64,000 nucleotides of DNA from Aquimarina latercula DSM 2041 (GCF_000430645.1 NZ_KE387185.1:407780-471779); one strand, 5' to 3'. Counted from the stretch's first letter, positions 9,362 to 19,382 are shown. The notes: generated by a model not told the origin, from the sequence alone. Numbers and translations are program-made.

Positions 9362-9477
9362 AATTGAAGCAGCCATAAATCATAGTATAATAATAAGTTG
9401 AGTTTGTGTATTTTATTATTAGTACAGATTTGTTTCAATTTAGACCCTTGGAGTATTTTATTCCAAGGGTTATTTTA
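9362..9477 (+). ncRNA. hairpin element copy 2 (candidate sRNA)
   Basis: This contains AATTGAAGC (9362-9370), the shared TAAGTTGAGTTTGTG (9394-9408), GTTTCAATT (9432-9440; pairs with the first block with one G:T), and a terminator stem ACCCTTGG/CCAAGGGT (9444-9470) with a T-rich tail. No open reading frame is visible, and it stands apart from any gene. The order of blocks is the same as in copy 3. The 9478-9876 stretch after it shows no gene or repeat. Confidence 0.5.
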
Positions 9478-9876
9478 TGCTCTTATTTGGCTTAACACTC
9501 TTTGATTTTTTATTGTTGTAATAATACAAAAAAAGATAATAAAAGCTCAATGGACTCTCGAGGTTAATTCCAAAGATATTTTTTGTCTCAAAATTTTAAC
9601 CATAAAATATTAAGTTCGGTACGAACTTTGATTAATTCTTGTCAAATATTTATTAAAATATTCGCTTTAAGATTAAAAATAGCTAATAATATGGTAACAA
9701 ATTAGTGAGAAAAGACACTAATATATAGTAAAGGTTGATTTTTAGTGGTTTAATCTCAAAGATTTTAATGAGATATTATGACATCGTTAAATATGTATTA
9801 CCACTCAAAATTCGTAATGAAATTTGAAGATTAGAGCTTATATTCGCGGCGTAAAAACCTAACCAAAAAACAGCAA

Positions 9877-9982
9877 AATTGAAACAATCATAATTATGTA
9901 TAAGTTGAGTTTGTGTTAAATATTATAATTTAGTTTCAATTCAGACCCTCAGGAAGTAGTTAGCCTGAGGGTTGTTTTTTTA
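9877..9982 (+). ncRNA. hairpin element copy 3 (candidate sRNA)
   Basis: Same order of blocks as copy 2: AATTGAAAC (9877-9885), TAAGTTGAGTTTGTG (9901-9915), GTTTCAATT (9933-9941; perfect 9-bp complement of the first block), then stem ACCCTCAGG/CCTGAGGGT (9945-9972) with loop AAGTAGTTAG and a strong T run. The stem sequence differs from copies 1 and 2 while pairing is kept, which argues that the RNA structure is selected. Confidence 0.55.
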
Positions 9983-10050
9983 GGTATATGTTCAAGTCTA
10001 TATAATTTAGGTTGTTGGATTGACAGAAAGAAGTGCACTACTTCAAATTA

Positions 10051-10082
10051 TTTCCTAAAAACATATATTCACCCTACATTTG
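10051..10082 (+). promoter_or_regulatory. candidate promoter of the TPR/AraC regulator
   Basis: TACATTTG at 10075-10082 matches the Bacteroidota -7 element TAnnTTTG. TTTC at 10051-10054, 20 bases upstream, is one base off the -33 TTTG. The start codon at 10121 is 38 bases downstream. Confidence 0.5.
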
Positions 10083-10120
10083 TTTAGAACCTCAGTTTAT
10101 CACTATTTGATTCTTAATAA

Positions 10121-11764
10121 ATGCGTATCCTTTTTTATCTCACACTTTTTTTAGTACCACTTTCTTTATTTGCTCAAAATGAATTGGATACAATTGCTAC
10201 TATTAAGGAAGTTCAGTTCAGTTTATCTGTAGATAGTATTGCTAAATATCAACAGTTATCTGTAAAAGCCCATCAAAAAGGAGATTTTGAAACTTATAAG
10301 GAATACTGTGAGGCTATTTTAAAAATTGCTGACACCCACGAATTAGATGATTTAAGGAATCAAGCATTAGTTAATTTGGGAATATATTATAGCAATGTAG
10401 AGCAGTTAGATAAAGCGATCGAAAAATACTTAATGGTCTTGGATAACCTAAGTAAACTTCCACAAAATAAAAGAGCCGAACTTACAGTTTTAGCGAATTT
10501 AGGTAATTTATATAACAAAATAAATGAGTACGATAAGACGATTGAGACAATGAATCGAGTGATTGCTATTGCTTCAACAATCGATCAGTCTGATGTATAT
10601 TTATTGACCGCCTATAATGCCTTAGGAAACGCTAGTTCTAGTAAAAAAGAATATTGCCAATCAGTAGAATATAGCCTAAGGGCAAAAGATCTGGCAGTAA
10701 AATTAAATCGAAAGAGCTCAATTATAAGTATTCTTTTAAATTTGAGTGATAACTTTTTGGCGCTCCAAGAATATGATAAGGTAGTTTTTTATTGTAAAGA
10801 GGTATTATCCGCTATAACCGAAGAAGATTCTAAGAAGCAAAAGGCTAATGCTCTGATACTAATTGGGGATGCTTTGGTTCGTGATAATGAGCCATTAGAA
10901 GCTTTTCCATATTTAGTAGAAGCAAGAGACCTTTCTATAGCAGGAAATTTTTTTAAAATACGAAGGGACAGCCATAAATTACTTGCTAAAGTATATGAAG
11001 TGAAAGGAGATTTTGAAAAATCTTTGGAAGAGCAGAAGTATTATACAGAAGCTAATGAAGAATATCTCAATACACTTTCTAGAGCACAGAAAAAACAATT
11101 AGAACTAGAATCAGAAGAAAAGACTGAGCTATTAACTGAACAGACAGAAGAATTAGAATTCCTTGCTAAAGAAAAGCAGCTGTATTTGTTTTTAGGATCT
11201 TTATTAGTTATTCTGTTGATAGGCTCTTTTATTATATATAAAAAAAGAAGAAAGAAACTTATTTTCGAATCTCTGAGACTAAAGGCAGATAAAGAACTTT
11301 TGACGAATGAGAACGAAGCGTTACAGGTGAAGCTAAAAAGGATTGCTAAAAACACGAAAAAAGAAAAAGACACCAACACTACCTCCTACCAGAATTCTTC
11401 ACTTAATTTAGAAGATAGAAAATTATATATGCAACAAATTTTGGATTATATGGATACTAAAAAACCATATTTAAATCATGAAATTAAACAATCTGATATT
11501 GCAAGTGATTTGTCTATGAGTGTTCATCTTTTTTCTGAGGTGTTAAATGTATGCTTTCTTCGAAATTTCAATAGCTTTATTAATTTATATAGAGTAAGTG
11601 AAGCAAAGTCACTGATGAAAAACCCTAAATATAAACAGTATAAAATTTTATCTATTGGGTATGAGGCAGGGTTTTCTAGTAAAACTTCATTTAATCGAGT
11701 TTTTAAAAATCTTGTTGGATCAACACCTTCTGAGTATCAAAACACACACGCTACGTTGGATTAA
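10121..11764 (+). CDS. membrane-anchored TPR protein with C-terminal AraC-type DNA-binding domain
   Basis: A 547-residue regulator. It has a signal peptide (LVPLSLFAQNELD), a run of tetratricopeptide repeats (about 45-310; for example ALVNLGIYYSNVEQLDKAIEKY and TVLANLGNLYNKINEYDKTIETM), a coiled-coil stretch, one transmembrane segment (about 355-372, LFLGSLLVILLIGSFIIY), a second basic linker and an AraC-type helix-turn-helix domain at the end (IDLYRVSEAKSLM-like helix, then ILSIGYEAGFSSKTSFNRVFKN). The layout implies that TPRs in the periplasm sense a partner while the HTH in the cytoplasm binds DNA, as in a one-protein signalling system without kinase. It is transcribed alone, and the target is unknown. 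The three hairpin elements directly upstream may be connected, but nothing shows this. Confidence 0.8.
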   Translation: MRILFYLTLFLVPLSLFAQNELDTIATIKEVQFSLSVDSIAKYQQLSVKAHQKGDFETYKEYCEAILKIADTHELDDLRNQALVNLGIYYSNVEQLDKAIEKYLMVLDNLSKLPQNKRAELTVLANLGNLYNKINEYDKTIETMNRVIAIASTIDQSDVYLLTAYNALGNASSSKKEYCQSVEYSLRAKDLAVKLNRKSSIISILLNLSDNFLALQEYDKVVFYCKEVLSAITEEDSKKQKANALILIGDALVRDNEPLEAFPYLVEARDLSIAGNFFKIRRDSHKLLAKVYEVKGDFEKSLEEQKYYTEANEEYLNTLSRAQKKQLELESEEKTELLTEQTEELEFLAKEKQLYLFLGSLLVILLIGSFIIYKKRRKKLIFESLRLKADKELLTNENEALQVKLKRIAKNTKKEKDTNTTSYQNSSLNLEDRKLYMQQILDYMDTKKPYLNHEIKQSDIASDLSMSVHLFSEVLNVCFLRNFNSFINLYRVSEAKSLMKNPKYKQYKILSIGYEAGFSSKTSFNRVFKNLVGSTPSEYQNTHATLD

Positions 11765-11940
11765 GATTTAGGAGGTTATCCGGTTATTCTTTCTTTGTTC
11801 GTTAAAGCAAGCCTAACATATACAGGTTTCAAATTATAAAATGGAACCATTTTTACAGTATTTCTTTTTAAAATTGACTTAGCATAATGATGTGATTAAA
11901 AGTATGCATTTTGATCAGGTTAAAAAAGAAGAATACCCTA

Positions 11941-12672
11941 ATGTTAGGAAGGAAAGAGAATATAGAACTATATAAAAGTTTTGAAAGTAAGTTTGTCTCT
12001 CCATATAACCAAGTAAGAGAGTTGATAAAAGTGCAATTATATAAACGAATTGTATCTTCTAAGATATCTGTGAATGTTAAAAAGAAGCCTTTAGTAGTTT
12101 TTTACTTTGCGTCCAATGGTATAGACTTGCCTGAAGAGGATTGGACATATGAAATGAAGCAAAGTGCCAGACAGTATGCGATAGACTATCCGGTTCCTGG
12201 TGCTGAAAAGAAATACTCCAATTATGGGAAGACTATGCGATTTTTATCAGTAGTAACAGCGATATCAATCAGTGTAATTATTTTATATATATATAATATA
12301 AATGCAATTGAACTTGAGAATGATTGTATTGAATTTACGAGTTTACCTAAAATAGAAGATAAATACTATGGTTTGCTGATTCAGCCAGTATCTGATTCGG
12401 ATTTGCCCGAAAAAAGTTATGGTTGGATAAAAATAATAGATGTGAACCCAGCAGATAGTATTGTTAGTTATAGAATAAGCTTTGACTTAGGAACGGTTAC
12501 CGTTAACACTTTAGATACTGATTATACGAATTTTGAATTCATAATTTTCGAAGGTAAGTTTGGAGTTATAGGAGATCGTGAAATAAAGATTGTGTCACCA
12601 GATAAAAAAATGAAATTCAAATCTCAAATGATTCAAGATGAAATTAGAAATTATAAAATTTCTGCTAATTAG
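11941..12672 (+). CDS. hypothetical single-pass membrane protein
   Basis: A protein of 243 residues from ATG 11941, not recognised. An in-frame TTG at 11911 would add ten basic residues; the ATG is preferred as the commoner codon. The N-terminal half is cytoplasmic-like and charged, one transmembrane helix lies at about 90-105 (AISISVIILYIYNI), and the remaining 135 residues should be outside and look like a beta-rich domain (PKIEDKYYGLLIQPVSD, SYGWIKIIDVNPADSIVSYRI). It is followed 40 bases later by a small membrane protein, and the two may be co-expressed. Confidence 0.6.
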   Translation: MLGRKENIELYKSFESKFVSPYNQVRELIKVQLYKRIVSSKISVNVKKKPLVVFYFASNGIDLPEEDWTYEMKQSARQYAIDYPVPGAEKKYSNYGKTMRFLSVVTAISISVIILYIYNINAIELENDCIEFTSLPKIEDKYYGLLIQPVSDSDLPEKSYGWIKIIDVNPADSIVSYRISFDLGTVTVNTLDTDYTNFEFIIFEGKFGVIGDREIKIVSPDKKMKFKSQMIQDEIRNYKISAN

Positions 12673-12711
12673 TAATAAGATGTTAACTTGTAAAGTGAAA
12701 TAGATTAACTT

Positions 12712-13014
12712 ATGAAAGTTCCATTTTATGTTTTTTTGGTCTTTACTTTGCTATTGCTAGGTTTGTTTATCTATAATGCATTTTTTGCATATCACGGAGC
12801 GGATGGTTTGAGTGGTTTTTTTGAAGGTATAATACTTGGAGGAGGTTTTATAATTTGTATGATTATTACAATATCATTTGGCAGTGTTATGTTTCTTTCT
12901 AAAATTTCGGCATTAAAGCGCTTTGGTATCGTAACAGGTCTTTCTGTTTTAGGCATTGTATTTTTTTATCAGCTTTTTTATTGTAATAACTGTGGATTAA
13001 TATCTGTTCGGTAA
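12712..13014 (+). CDS. hypothetical small integral membrane protein
   Basis: A 100-residue protein of three predicted transmembrane helices (about 5-27, 36-62, 70-90) ending in YCNNCGLISVR, with a CNNC pair near the C terminus. No family was recognised. It lies 40 bases after the previous membrane protein and may form a pair with it. Confidence 0.55.
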   Translation: MKVPFYVFLVFTLLLLGLFIYNAFFAYHGADGLSGFFEGIILGGGFIICMIITISFGSVMFLSKISALKRFGIVTGLSVLGIVFFYQLFYCNNCGLISVR

Positions 13015-13144
13015 ATCCGTTTAAAGATTGTAAGAACTAATATTTATAGGATAACATTGAATAAAATGTGTAATAAAAGATCTTTAGAAGTAAAAGAAAG
13101 GTATTTAGATTTGAGGTAAACAATATGTAATTAATTTAGATCTC

Positions 13145-13702
13145 ATGAAATTGAAAACATTAGGAATATTAAAGCAGGATATTGGTAATTGGCCTTTAGA
13201 AAACGATTGGATAACTACACAACCAATTGCAACTCCTTTCTTTGATCAAAAAGAAGTATTATATCGATTGGATTTTACCGAGGTCTCGGAAATGGATCCA
13301 ATTAGAGTAGACCAAGTTCTTTTCAATTTTATGAATATTGATGAATCTGTTAAAATAGAAGCGACTAAAAAAGCATTTGATGATTGGATAACATTTAATG
13401 ATGCCGTAGGTTATCTGGATACAATAGAAACCTATCAAATGGCATCTAATAAACCAGGATGGATGATTAGTGCATTGAAACGAATGTTACCACTTTTAGA
13501 TCTTACAGAGCCTAATAAAGTTTGGGATCATATAACACCAATAGAAATTATTATTACCAAAGATCGACATGAGAGAAATGAAAACATTTACGTTCAAATC
13601 TTGTGTAATTGTCTATGGCAAGAAGAACATGGTTTACAATTTGTATTAAAAGAAGGAAACGAGCTAATTAGAGTTAGTGATCAAGACGGGGATTTATTTT
13701 AG
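13145..13702 (+). CDS. DUF6985-like hypothetical protein
   Basis: A 185-residue soluble protein with no signal peptide. The opening LKTLGILKQDIG with ATPFFDQKEVLYRLDF and the ending VQILCNCLWQEEHGLQFVLKEGNELIRVSDQDGD resemble the DUF6985 pattern (a short beta-rich protein ending in a conserved W-x-E-E-H-G-L motif). Such proteins are often solitary in Bacteroidota, and some occur near toxin loci as possible immunity proteins, but no toxin is seen here. The domain name is from memory of the motif. Confidence 0.55.
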   Translation: MKLKTLGILKQDIGNWPLENDWITTQPIATPFFDQKEVLYRLDFTEVSEMDPIRVDQVLFNFMNIDESVKIEATKKAFDDWITFNDAVGYLDTIETYQMASNKPGWMISALKRMLPLLDLTEPNKVWDHITPIEIIITKDRHERNENIYVQILCNCLWQEEHGLQFVLKEGNELIRVSDQDGDLF

Positions 13703-13846
13703 AAGTTTTATACCCTAATATATTAAGCTTTCTGGCTTAATCCTTGAAAAATAGCAGCCAGAACTTTTTTGGAATATACCTGTGTTAATTAGTTCTTTTA
13801 TTACAAAGGTAATTGTTGTTCTATTTATTGTTTTTACGAAAATTTA

Positions 13847-13861
13847 ACTACAAGTTTTCGT
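13847..13861 (+). promoter_or_regulatory. LacI-type operator upstream of xylB
   Basis: ACTACAAGTTTTCGT matches 13 of 15 positions of the perfect palindrome ACGAAAAGTTTTCGT found upstream of the GH11 gene (19222). A further ACGAAAA half-site is at 13836-13842. It lies 72 bases before the xylB start. The regulator is presumably the LacI-family protein encoded at 17837-18868. The rest of the 13703-13932 gap shows nothing else. Confidence 0.6.
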
Positions 13862-13932
13862 TTATATCCATAATTTATCCATTCTAATCAACATAGATTT
13901 TAGATTTTTATATCCAATAACGAAAATGCAAC

Positions 13933-15426
13933 ATGTATTATATAGGATTCGATATAGGAAGTTCATCGGTTAAAGCTGCATTGATTGATGCAGATAACGG
14001 TAAAAGTATAGCCTCAATAAATGAACCAAAAAATGAGATGGACATTATCTCAGTAAATAGTGATTGGGCAGAACAAAATCCTGATTTTTGGTGGGATAAT
14101 GTTTGTAAAGCTTGTAAACGGTTATTAAAGGAAAATGCAGTTGCTTCAGAATTAGTTCTAGGAATAGGTATATCTTATCAGATGCATGGACTTGTTTTGA
14201 TTGATGCTAATGGCGAACTATTACGAAATTCTATTATTTGGTGTGATAGCAGAGCGGTTCAAATCGGAAATAAAGCTTTTAAAGAATTAGGAGAAGAAAA
14301 ATGTAAAGAAAACCTCCTTAATTCTCCAGCAAATTTTACTGCATCCAAACTAAAATGGGTACGAGATAATGAACCGGATATTTATAAAAAAGCGTATAAA
14401 TTTATGCTACCAGGAGATTATATAGCATATAGGTTTACTGATCAAATTAACACTACAAAATCTGGACTTTCTGAAGGAATTTTATGGGATTACAAAAAAC
14501 AAGAACCCGCTAAATGGTTGTTAGAATATTATGATATTGATACAAGTCTTATTCCGGATATTGTTGATACATTTTCTAATCAAGGAGAACTTAGTAGTAA
14601 AGGAGCAGAAGAAAGTGGTTTGAAAGTAGGAACCCCCATTTTTTATAGAGCAGGTGACCAACCTAATAATGCACTATCTCTTAATGTTTTTAATACAGGA
14701 GAAGTGGCGCTTACCGGTGGTACATCTGGAGTAATTTATGCTGTAACCGATAATTTATCAGGTAAAGAACCTGTAAAGTATAATAATTTTGCTCACGTCA
14801 ATTACAGTGAACAAAAACCTGTAATCGGTAAATTGTTGTGTGTGAATGGAGCAGGTATCCAATATAGATGGTTAAAAAACAACCTTAATCTGGAGACAAG
14901 CTCATATCAAACTATGAATTCACTTGCTTCAAAAATACCCGTTGGGTCAGATAATCTGCAGTTAATACCTTTTGGTAATGGAGCAGAAAGAATGTTCGAT
15001 AATAAAACAATAGGAACCCAGATCTGTAATATCAATTTAAATAAACATACGAGATCCCATATATGCAGGGCGGCTTTAGAAGGAATAGCATTTTCTTTTG
15101 TTTATGGGATGGAGATTTTAAGAAAAGATGGTGCCAAAATAGAAGTAATACGAGCTGGAAATGATAATTTATTCAGGTCAGAAATATTTTCTAATACGGT
15201 TTCTACTTTAATCGACCAAGAAATTGAAATTTATAACACCACTGGCGCAGTTGGCGCTGCAAGAGCAGCAGGATGGGCAAAAGGAACATTCGATGATATT
15301 GGAGGTATGATTACTAAAAATGATAAAGTAATGACCTATCATCCTCTTCAGAACAAAGAGGATTATCAGTTGGCATATCAGAATTGGAAAAAAGAACTTA
15401 ATAGAATTTTAATAGATAAAAAATGA
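13933..15426 (+). CDS. xylB: xylulokinase
   Basis: A 497-residue FGGY-family sugar kinase that phosphorylates D-xylulose to xylulose 5-phosphate with ATP in the cytoplasm. The N-terminal ATPase fold opens with [31 protein letters not shown] and the WCDSRA segment match xylulokinase rather than glycerol kinase. [10 protein letters not shown] and the C-terminal [19 protein letters not shown] form the second ATPase half. The start is ATG 13933. The last four bases overlap the start of xylA, so the two are translationally coupled. This is the first gene of xylB-xylA-galM, behind a LacI-type operator. Length is normal for the family. Confidence 0.93.
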   Translation: MYYIGFDIGSSSVKAALIDADNGKSIASINEPKNEMDIISVNSDWAEQNPDFWWDNVCKACKRLLKENAVASELVLGIGISYQMHGLVLIDANGELLRNSIIWCDSRAVQIGNKAFKELGEEKCKENLLNSPANFTASKLKWVRDNEPDIYKKAYKFMLPGDYIAYRFTDQINTTKSGLSEGILWDYKKQEPAKWLLEYYDIDTSLIPDIVDTFSNQGELSSKGAEESGLKVGTPIFYRAGDQPNNALSLNVFNTGEVALTGGTSGVIYAVTDNLSGKEPVKYNNFAHVNYSEQKPVIGKLLCVNGAGIQYRWLKNNLNLETSSYQTMNSLASKIPVGSDNLQLIPFGNGAERMFDNKTIGTQICNINLNKHTRSHICRAALEGIAFSFVYGMEILRKDGAKIEVIRAGNDNLFRSEIFSNTVSTLIDQEIEIYNTTGAVGAARAAGWAKGTFDDIGGMITKNDKVMTYHPLQNKEDYQLAYQNWKKELNRILIDKK

Positions 15427-16748
15427 TTGTACTAGGAAACCAAGAATACTTTAAAGGGATTGATGAAATTAAATTTGAAGGAAAAGAATCTGACAATCCA
15501 TTAGCATTTAAATATTATGATCCAGAAAGGATTGTAGCAGGAAAAACGTTAAGAGAGCATTTTAAATTTGCTATTGCGTATTGGCATACTTTCTGTGGTC
15601 AAGGTGCTGATCCATTTGGTTGGGGAACTCAGAATTTTTCTTGGGATAAGTCGTCAGACCCTATTCAGGCAGCAAAAGATAAAGCAGATGCAGCATTTGA
15701 GTTTATTAGTAAGATGGGGTTTGATTATTTTTGTTTTCATGATTTTGATTTGGTACAAGAAGCTCCAACATTTGCTGAGTCAGAAAAAAGATTGGCTACA
15801 ATCACAGAGTATATAAAAGAAAAAAAGAAAGAATCAGGTATCAAATTATTATGGGGTACAGCTAATTGTTTTTCGAACCCAAGATACATGAATGGAGCTG
15901 CCACAAATCCTGATTTTAATGTACTGGCTAGAGCTGGAGCTCAGGTTAAATTAGCTTTAGATGCCACAATAGCATTAGACGGGGAAAACTATGTTTTTTG
16001 GGGTGGTAGAGAAGGCTATATGTCTTTGCTTAATACAGATATGAAGAGAGAATTAGAACATTTGGCACGGTTTTTAACAATATCAAGAGATTATGCTAGA
16101 GCACAAGGTTTTAAAGGAACATTTTTTATTGAGCCAAAACCAATGGAACCAACAAAACATCAATATGATTTTGATACAGCGACATCAATTGGATTTTTAA
16201 AAGAACACGGACTGGACAAAGATTTCAAGATTAATATAGAAGTAAATCATGCTACGTTGGCACAGCATACCTTTCAGCACGAATTAGAAGTAGCGGCAAG
16301 TGCAGGTATGTTAGGTAGTATAGATGCTAATAGAGGTGATTATCAAAATGGATGGGATACTGATCAGTTTCCTAATAGTATTTTAGAAACTACAGAAGCT
16401 ATGTTGGTGTTCTTAAAGGCAGGAGGACTTCAAGGTGGAGGCGTTAACTTTGATGCAAAAATAAGACGAAATTCTACAGATATGGAAGATGTGTTTTTAG
16501 CGCATATTGGGGGAGCAGATGTTTTTGCCAGAGCTCTAATTACAGCAGACAAGATTATTACTTCGTCTTCCTATGAAAAATTAAGACAGCAACGTTATAA
16601 TTCATTTGATACAGGAAAAGGTAAAGAATTTGAAAGTGGAGCATTGCAATTAAAAGACTTATATGAAATAGCTATTAAGAATGGTGAACTTTCTTTGCAA
16701 AGTGGTAAACAGGAATTGTTCGAAAACATTATTAATCAGTATATTTAG
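15423..16748 (+). CDS. xylA: xylose isomerase
   Basis: A 441-residue enzyme converting D-xylose to D-xylulose, metal-dependent (Mg or Mn) and cytoplasmic. It is the class II type (about 440 residues), as shown by the N-terminal extension [18 protein letters not shown]. The catalytic region FCFHDFDL (His106, Asp107) and the metal-binding [17 protein letters not shown] are both present. [16 protein letters not shown] and [20 protein letters not shown] give the remaining metal ligands. The start overlaps the stop of xylB by four bases (ATGA). Confidence 0.96.
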   Translation: MIVLGNQEYFKGIDEIKFEGKESDNPLAFKYYDPERIVAGKTLREHFKFAIAYWHTFCGQGADPFGWGTQNFSWDKSSDPIQAAKDKADAAFEFISKMGFDYFCFHDFDLVQEAPTFAESEKRLATITEYIKEKKKESGIKLLWGTANCFSNPRYMNGAATNPDFNVLARAGAQVKLALDATIALDGENYVFWGGREGYMSLLNTDMKRELEHLARFLTISRDYARAQGFKGTFFIEPKPMEPTKHQYDFDTATSIGFLKEHGLDKDFKINIEVNHATLAQHTFQHELEVAASAGMLGSIDANRGDYQNGWDTDQFPNSILETTEAMLVFLKAGGLQGGGVNFDAKIRRNSTDMEDVFLAHIGGADVFARALITADKIITSSSYEKLRQQRYNSFDTGKGKEFESGALQLKDLYEIAIKNGELSLQSGKQELFENIINQYI

Positions 16749-16790
16749 TCAGTTTATAGTAGCCTTAAAACTATAATACCATAAATTATT

Positions 16791-17813
16791 ATGACTCAAA
16801 AAACTGGGGATGTCGCAAAGGATACAATTTGTGTTGCTATTACATTGCAAAATACCAATGGAGCTAGATTAAAACTCACTAATTATGGAGCATCAATTGT
16901 AAGCTTAGAGATTCCTAATAAAGAAAATCAATTGGTTAATGTAGTTTTGGGGCTAGAGACTGTAGATGAATATAAAGAAGTATCGTATCACCCAAGTGCT
17001 AAGTTTTTGGGAGCCTCAATAGGAAGATATGCAGGTAGAATTAGTAATGGAGATTTTGAGATTAACGGCTATAAATACGAAATACATCAAAATAATGGAG
17101 TTCATTTACATGGTGGACGTGAAGGCTTTGATAAAAAGTTTTGGAAAGTAGATTCAATTAATCACAATACCAATATGGCTATCTTTTCTTATAACAGTAG
17201 GCATTTGGAAGAAGGATATCCAGGGAATTTAGAGGTGAAAGCAATATATCATTTGTCAGAAGATAATGATTTAACTATCACTTATAAAGCTGTTTCTGAT
17301 CTTGATACTGTAGTAAATCTTACCAACCATGCGTATTTTAACCTCAATGGTTCCGGAGGGATTTTAGATCATACATTATTATTAGATTGCCCCGAATATT
17401 TAGAAGTTGATACGAAACAATTACCAACTGGAAAAACAAAATCTGTAACAGGAACCAAATTCGATTTCTTAACTTCAACCTCTTTGCGAAGATTAATAAA
17501 TTCAGGTCATATCGATGATACTTTTATTTTTAATATGAACAAAAGTAGCCATAATAGAATCAGCTTAGAGTCCTCAGTAAGTGGTTTAAAAATGGAAGTA
17601 AAGACAAACCAACCAGCTGTTGTAATTTTTACACCAGAAAATTTTCCGGATTGGAATTTTAAAGATCAGGTAAAATATGATCGTTTTCCTGCTATTTGTT
17701 TCGAAACTCAGAATTATCCTGATGCACCTAATCATAAACACTTTCCCTCTTCGTTGCTAAAAGCGGGGAAACACTATGAGAATAAAAGTGTTTTTAAGTT
17801 TTCTGTTGTTTAA
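16791..17813 (+). CDS. galM: aldose 1-epimerase (mutarotase)
   Basis: A 340-residue enzyme interconverting alpha and beta anomers of aldoses; here its job is probably to speed xylose mutarotation for XylA. Motifs are LTNYGASIVSLEIP, HPSAKFLGASIGRYAGRISNG, NNGVHLHGG, the catalytic His in NLTNHAYFNLNG and the catalytic Glu in CFETQNYPDAPNH. There is no signal peptide, so it is cytoplasmic, unlike some Bacteroidota mutarotases that are exported. It follows xylA by 42 bases and ends the xyl operon. The stop lies 23 bases from the convergent LacI gene. Confidence 0.92.
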   Translation: MTQKTGDVAKDTICVAITLQNTNGARLKLTNYGASIVSLEIPNKENQLVNVVLGLETVDEYKEVSYHPSAKFLGASIGRYAGRISNGDFEINGYKYEIHQNNGVHLHGGREGFDKKFWKVDSINHNTNMAIFSYNSRHLEEGYPGNLEVKAIYHLSEDNDLTITYKAVSDLDTVVNLTNHAYFNLNGSGGILDHTLLLDCPEYLEVDTKQLPTGKTKSVTGTKFDFLTSTSLRRLINSGHIDDTFIFNMNKSSHNRISLESSVSGLKMEVKTNQPAVVIFTPENFPDWNFKDQVKYDRFPAICFETQNYPDAPNHKHFPSSLLKAGKHYENKSVFKFSVV

Positions 17814-17815
17814 AG

Positions 17816-17852
17816 AAAACGAGTGCTCCTACCCTATTAGTGTAGGCGTTTT
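17816..17852. terminator. bidirectional terminator between galM and the LacI gene (candidate)
   Basis: CCTAC/GTAGG, flanked by AAAACG and CGTTTT, can fold on either strand. The gene for the LacI-family protein ends inside its loop. The outer pair is interrupted by six unpaired bases on one side, so strength is uncertain. Confidence 0.4.
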
Positions 17853-18868
17853 GTAGAATCTCTTTCTATGAGATTTGTTTTTATTACTTTGGTTGTATAT
17901 GACGTTTCGATATTTTCATTTTCTATTTTGTCTATAAGTATTTTTGCAGCAGCTTCTCCTAGATAAGTACTATGCTGACTTATCGTAGTTATTGCTGGTG
18001 TTACATGACGTGGAAGAACACCATTGGTAAAACCAATAATCGAAATATCTTCTGGCACTTTATATCCTTTATATAACACCATCTTAAGCGTACTAATTGC
18101 AGAATCTTCTTCTAGACATAAAATGGCATCTACTTTTTTAGCATCAAGAACTATTTTTAGTAAGGTATCTATATCATTAAATTCATCGACCTTAAGTATT
18201 AAATCTTCATCAATAGGAATATTGGCTTCTATAAGGGCTCTCTTGTACCCTTCTAATCGATGTTTTCCCACACTAAGTTGATGTATATTAGAAACAATGG
18301 CAATATTTCTGCAACCTGTTTTAATGAAATAATTAACGGCATTGAATGCTCCTTCATCATCATTTACAATAACTTTATCACATTCGATTTCGTCAGTAAC
18401 TCTATCAATCATAACAATAGGAATCCCTTGATCTATCGCATTTTTAAAATGATTAAAATCTTTTTTTACCTGAGTCTCTTCTGCGATTGATAATATGAAT
18501 CCATCTAAATCAGAATTCTTTAAGAGTTCCATAGCAGTAACTTCTTTCTCACGAGATTCATTAGAAATACAAGTAATTAAATTATATCCTTTTTCAGTTG
18601 TTATTTTTTCGATACCAACAAAAACTTTGGTAAAAAAATGGTTAAGCATATTGGGTATAATTACTCCAATAGTTTTGGTGTTTTTTTGTTTTTCATAAGT
18701 AAAATTGCTTTGATTCGATTTATATTGTAGTTCATTAGCATATTCCTGAATCATAGATTTAGTTCTATTACTAATTTCATAACTATCATTTAGAGCTTTA
18801 GAAACCGTAGCAATAGACACATTGAATTCTTTAGCAATATCTTTTAATGTAATTCTCTTTTTTTTCAT
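17837..18868 (-). CDS. LacI-family transcriptional regulator
   Basis: A 343-residue DNA-binding sensor. The N-terminal helix-turn-helix (about 3-50) reads KRITLKDIAKEFNVSIATVSKAL, the signature of the LacI/GalR family, followed by a periplasmic-binding-protein-like effector domain (TKTIGVIIPNMLNHFFTKVF, DGFILSIAEET, GIPIVMIDRV, DAILCLEEDSA, DISIIGFTNG). It lies between the xylose operon and the GH11 gene. ACGAAAA/TTTTCGT palindromes upstream of xylB, GH11 and GH8 are its likely operators. The effector is probably xylose or a xylo-oligosaccharide; this is inferred from position. No operator was found close to its own start, so autoregulation is not evident. Whether it represses or activates cannot be told. 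Confidence 0.9.
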   Translation of the reverse strand: MKKKRITLKDIAKEFNVSIATVSKALNDSYEISNRTKSMIQEYANELQYKSNQSNFTYEKQKNTKTIGVIIPNMLNHFFTKVFVGIEKITTEKGYNLITCISNESREKEVTAMELLKNSDLDGFILSIAEETQVKKDFNHFKNAIDQGIPIVMIDRVTDEIECDKVIVNDDEGAFNAVNYFIKTGCRNIAIVSNIHQLSVGKHRLEGYKRALIEANIPIDEDLILKVDEFNDIDTLLKIVLDAKKVDAILCLEEDSAISTLKMVLYKGYKVPEDISIIGFTNGVLPRHVTPAITTISQHSTYLGEAAAKILIDKIENENIETSYTTKVIKTNLIERDSTKRLH

Positions 18869-19221
18869 ACTAGTTTTAAAGACTGTTTTTAGCTAAGCAA
18901 CAGTTATTCGCAGCTTATTTTGAGTTATCAAAACTTTATCTTTAATTTCAATAAATTATTCGCAAAAACTAAGTAAATCAACCTTATTCGTAAAGTAATC
19001 TTAATAATTTAATTTACCATAGAGTGTAATTCTAATTGCAACAAAATTTGCAAAGATTGCTTCAAATATTTTAGAATTCTCTTTTTTAAGTCAGTTATAA
19101 GTATTCTGAATATTTGTTTTTCTAAGAAAGAATCTAAAAAATATTTTTTTTACTAAATGTAGATTTAGTAACAACGAAAGTTAATGATTTAATTACTTGA
19201 CTATCAGTTTTTTAATACCTA

Positions 19222-19236
19222 ACGAAAAGTTTTCGT
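19222..19236 (+). promoter_or_regulatory. LacI-type operator upstream of GH11
   Basis: A perfect 15-bp palindrome, ACGAAAAGTTTTCGT. It is 51 bases before the candidate -7 element and 146 bases before the GH11 start, i.e. upstream of the promoter rather than over it. Apart from this site and the leader at 19266, the 18869-19382 gap is AT-rich with no gene. Confidence 0.7.
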
Positions 19237-19265
19237 AGAATTTAATTTAAAACGGACTAAATTAT

Positions 19266-19325
19266 CAATTGTTTTTATAATGAATCATAATTTTGAGCAT
19301 TAACTAAATTTTTAACACAAATTCA
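19266..19325 (+). promoter_or_regulatory. promoter and leader shared by the GH11 and GH8 genes
   Basis: The block contains CAATTG, then AATCATAATTTTG, then ATTAACTAAATTTTTAACAC and CAAATTC. It recurs upstream of the GH8 gene (38464-38519) with the same order and spacing. TAATTTTG at 19288-19295 fits the -7 element; no TTTG -33 box is present at the right distance, so an activator may be needed. The GH11 start is 57 bases after the block. Confidence 0.6.
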
Positions 19326-19382
19326 GACGTATTATTAAAAAATACGATTTTTTGAATTATTCTAATTTAAAAACATGTAATT

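Noticed and set aside
9231-9982. The spaced repeats at 9.2-10 kb as a CRISPR array or insertion sequence remains.
   Set aside because: Only three copies at unequal distance, no spacers, no cas genes, no transposase or terminal inverted repeats; each ends in its own terminator.
18024-18698. Plus-strand frames across the LacI-family gene.
   Set aside because: They are shadows of the minus-strand regulator, whose HTH and effector domains are continuous.
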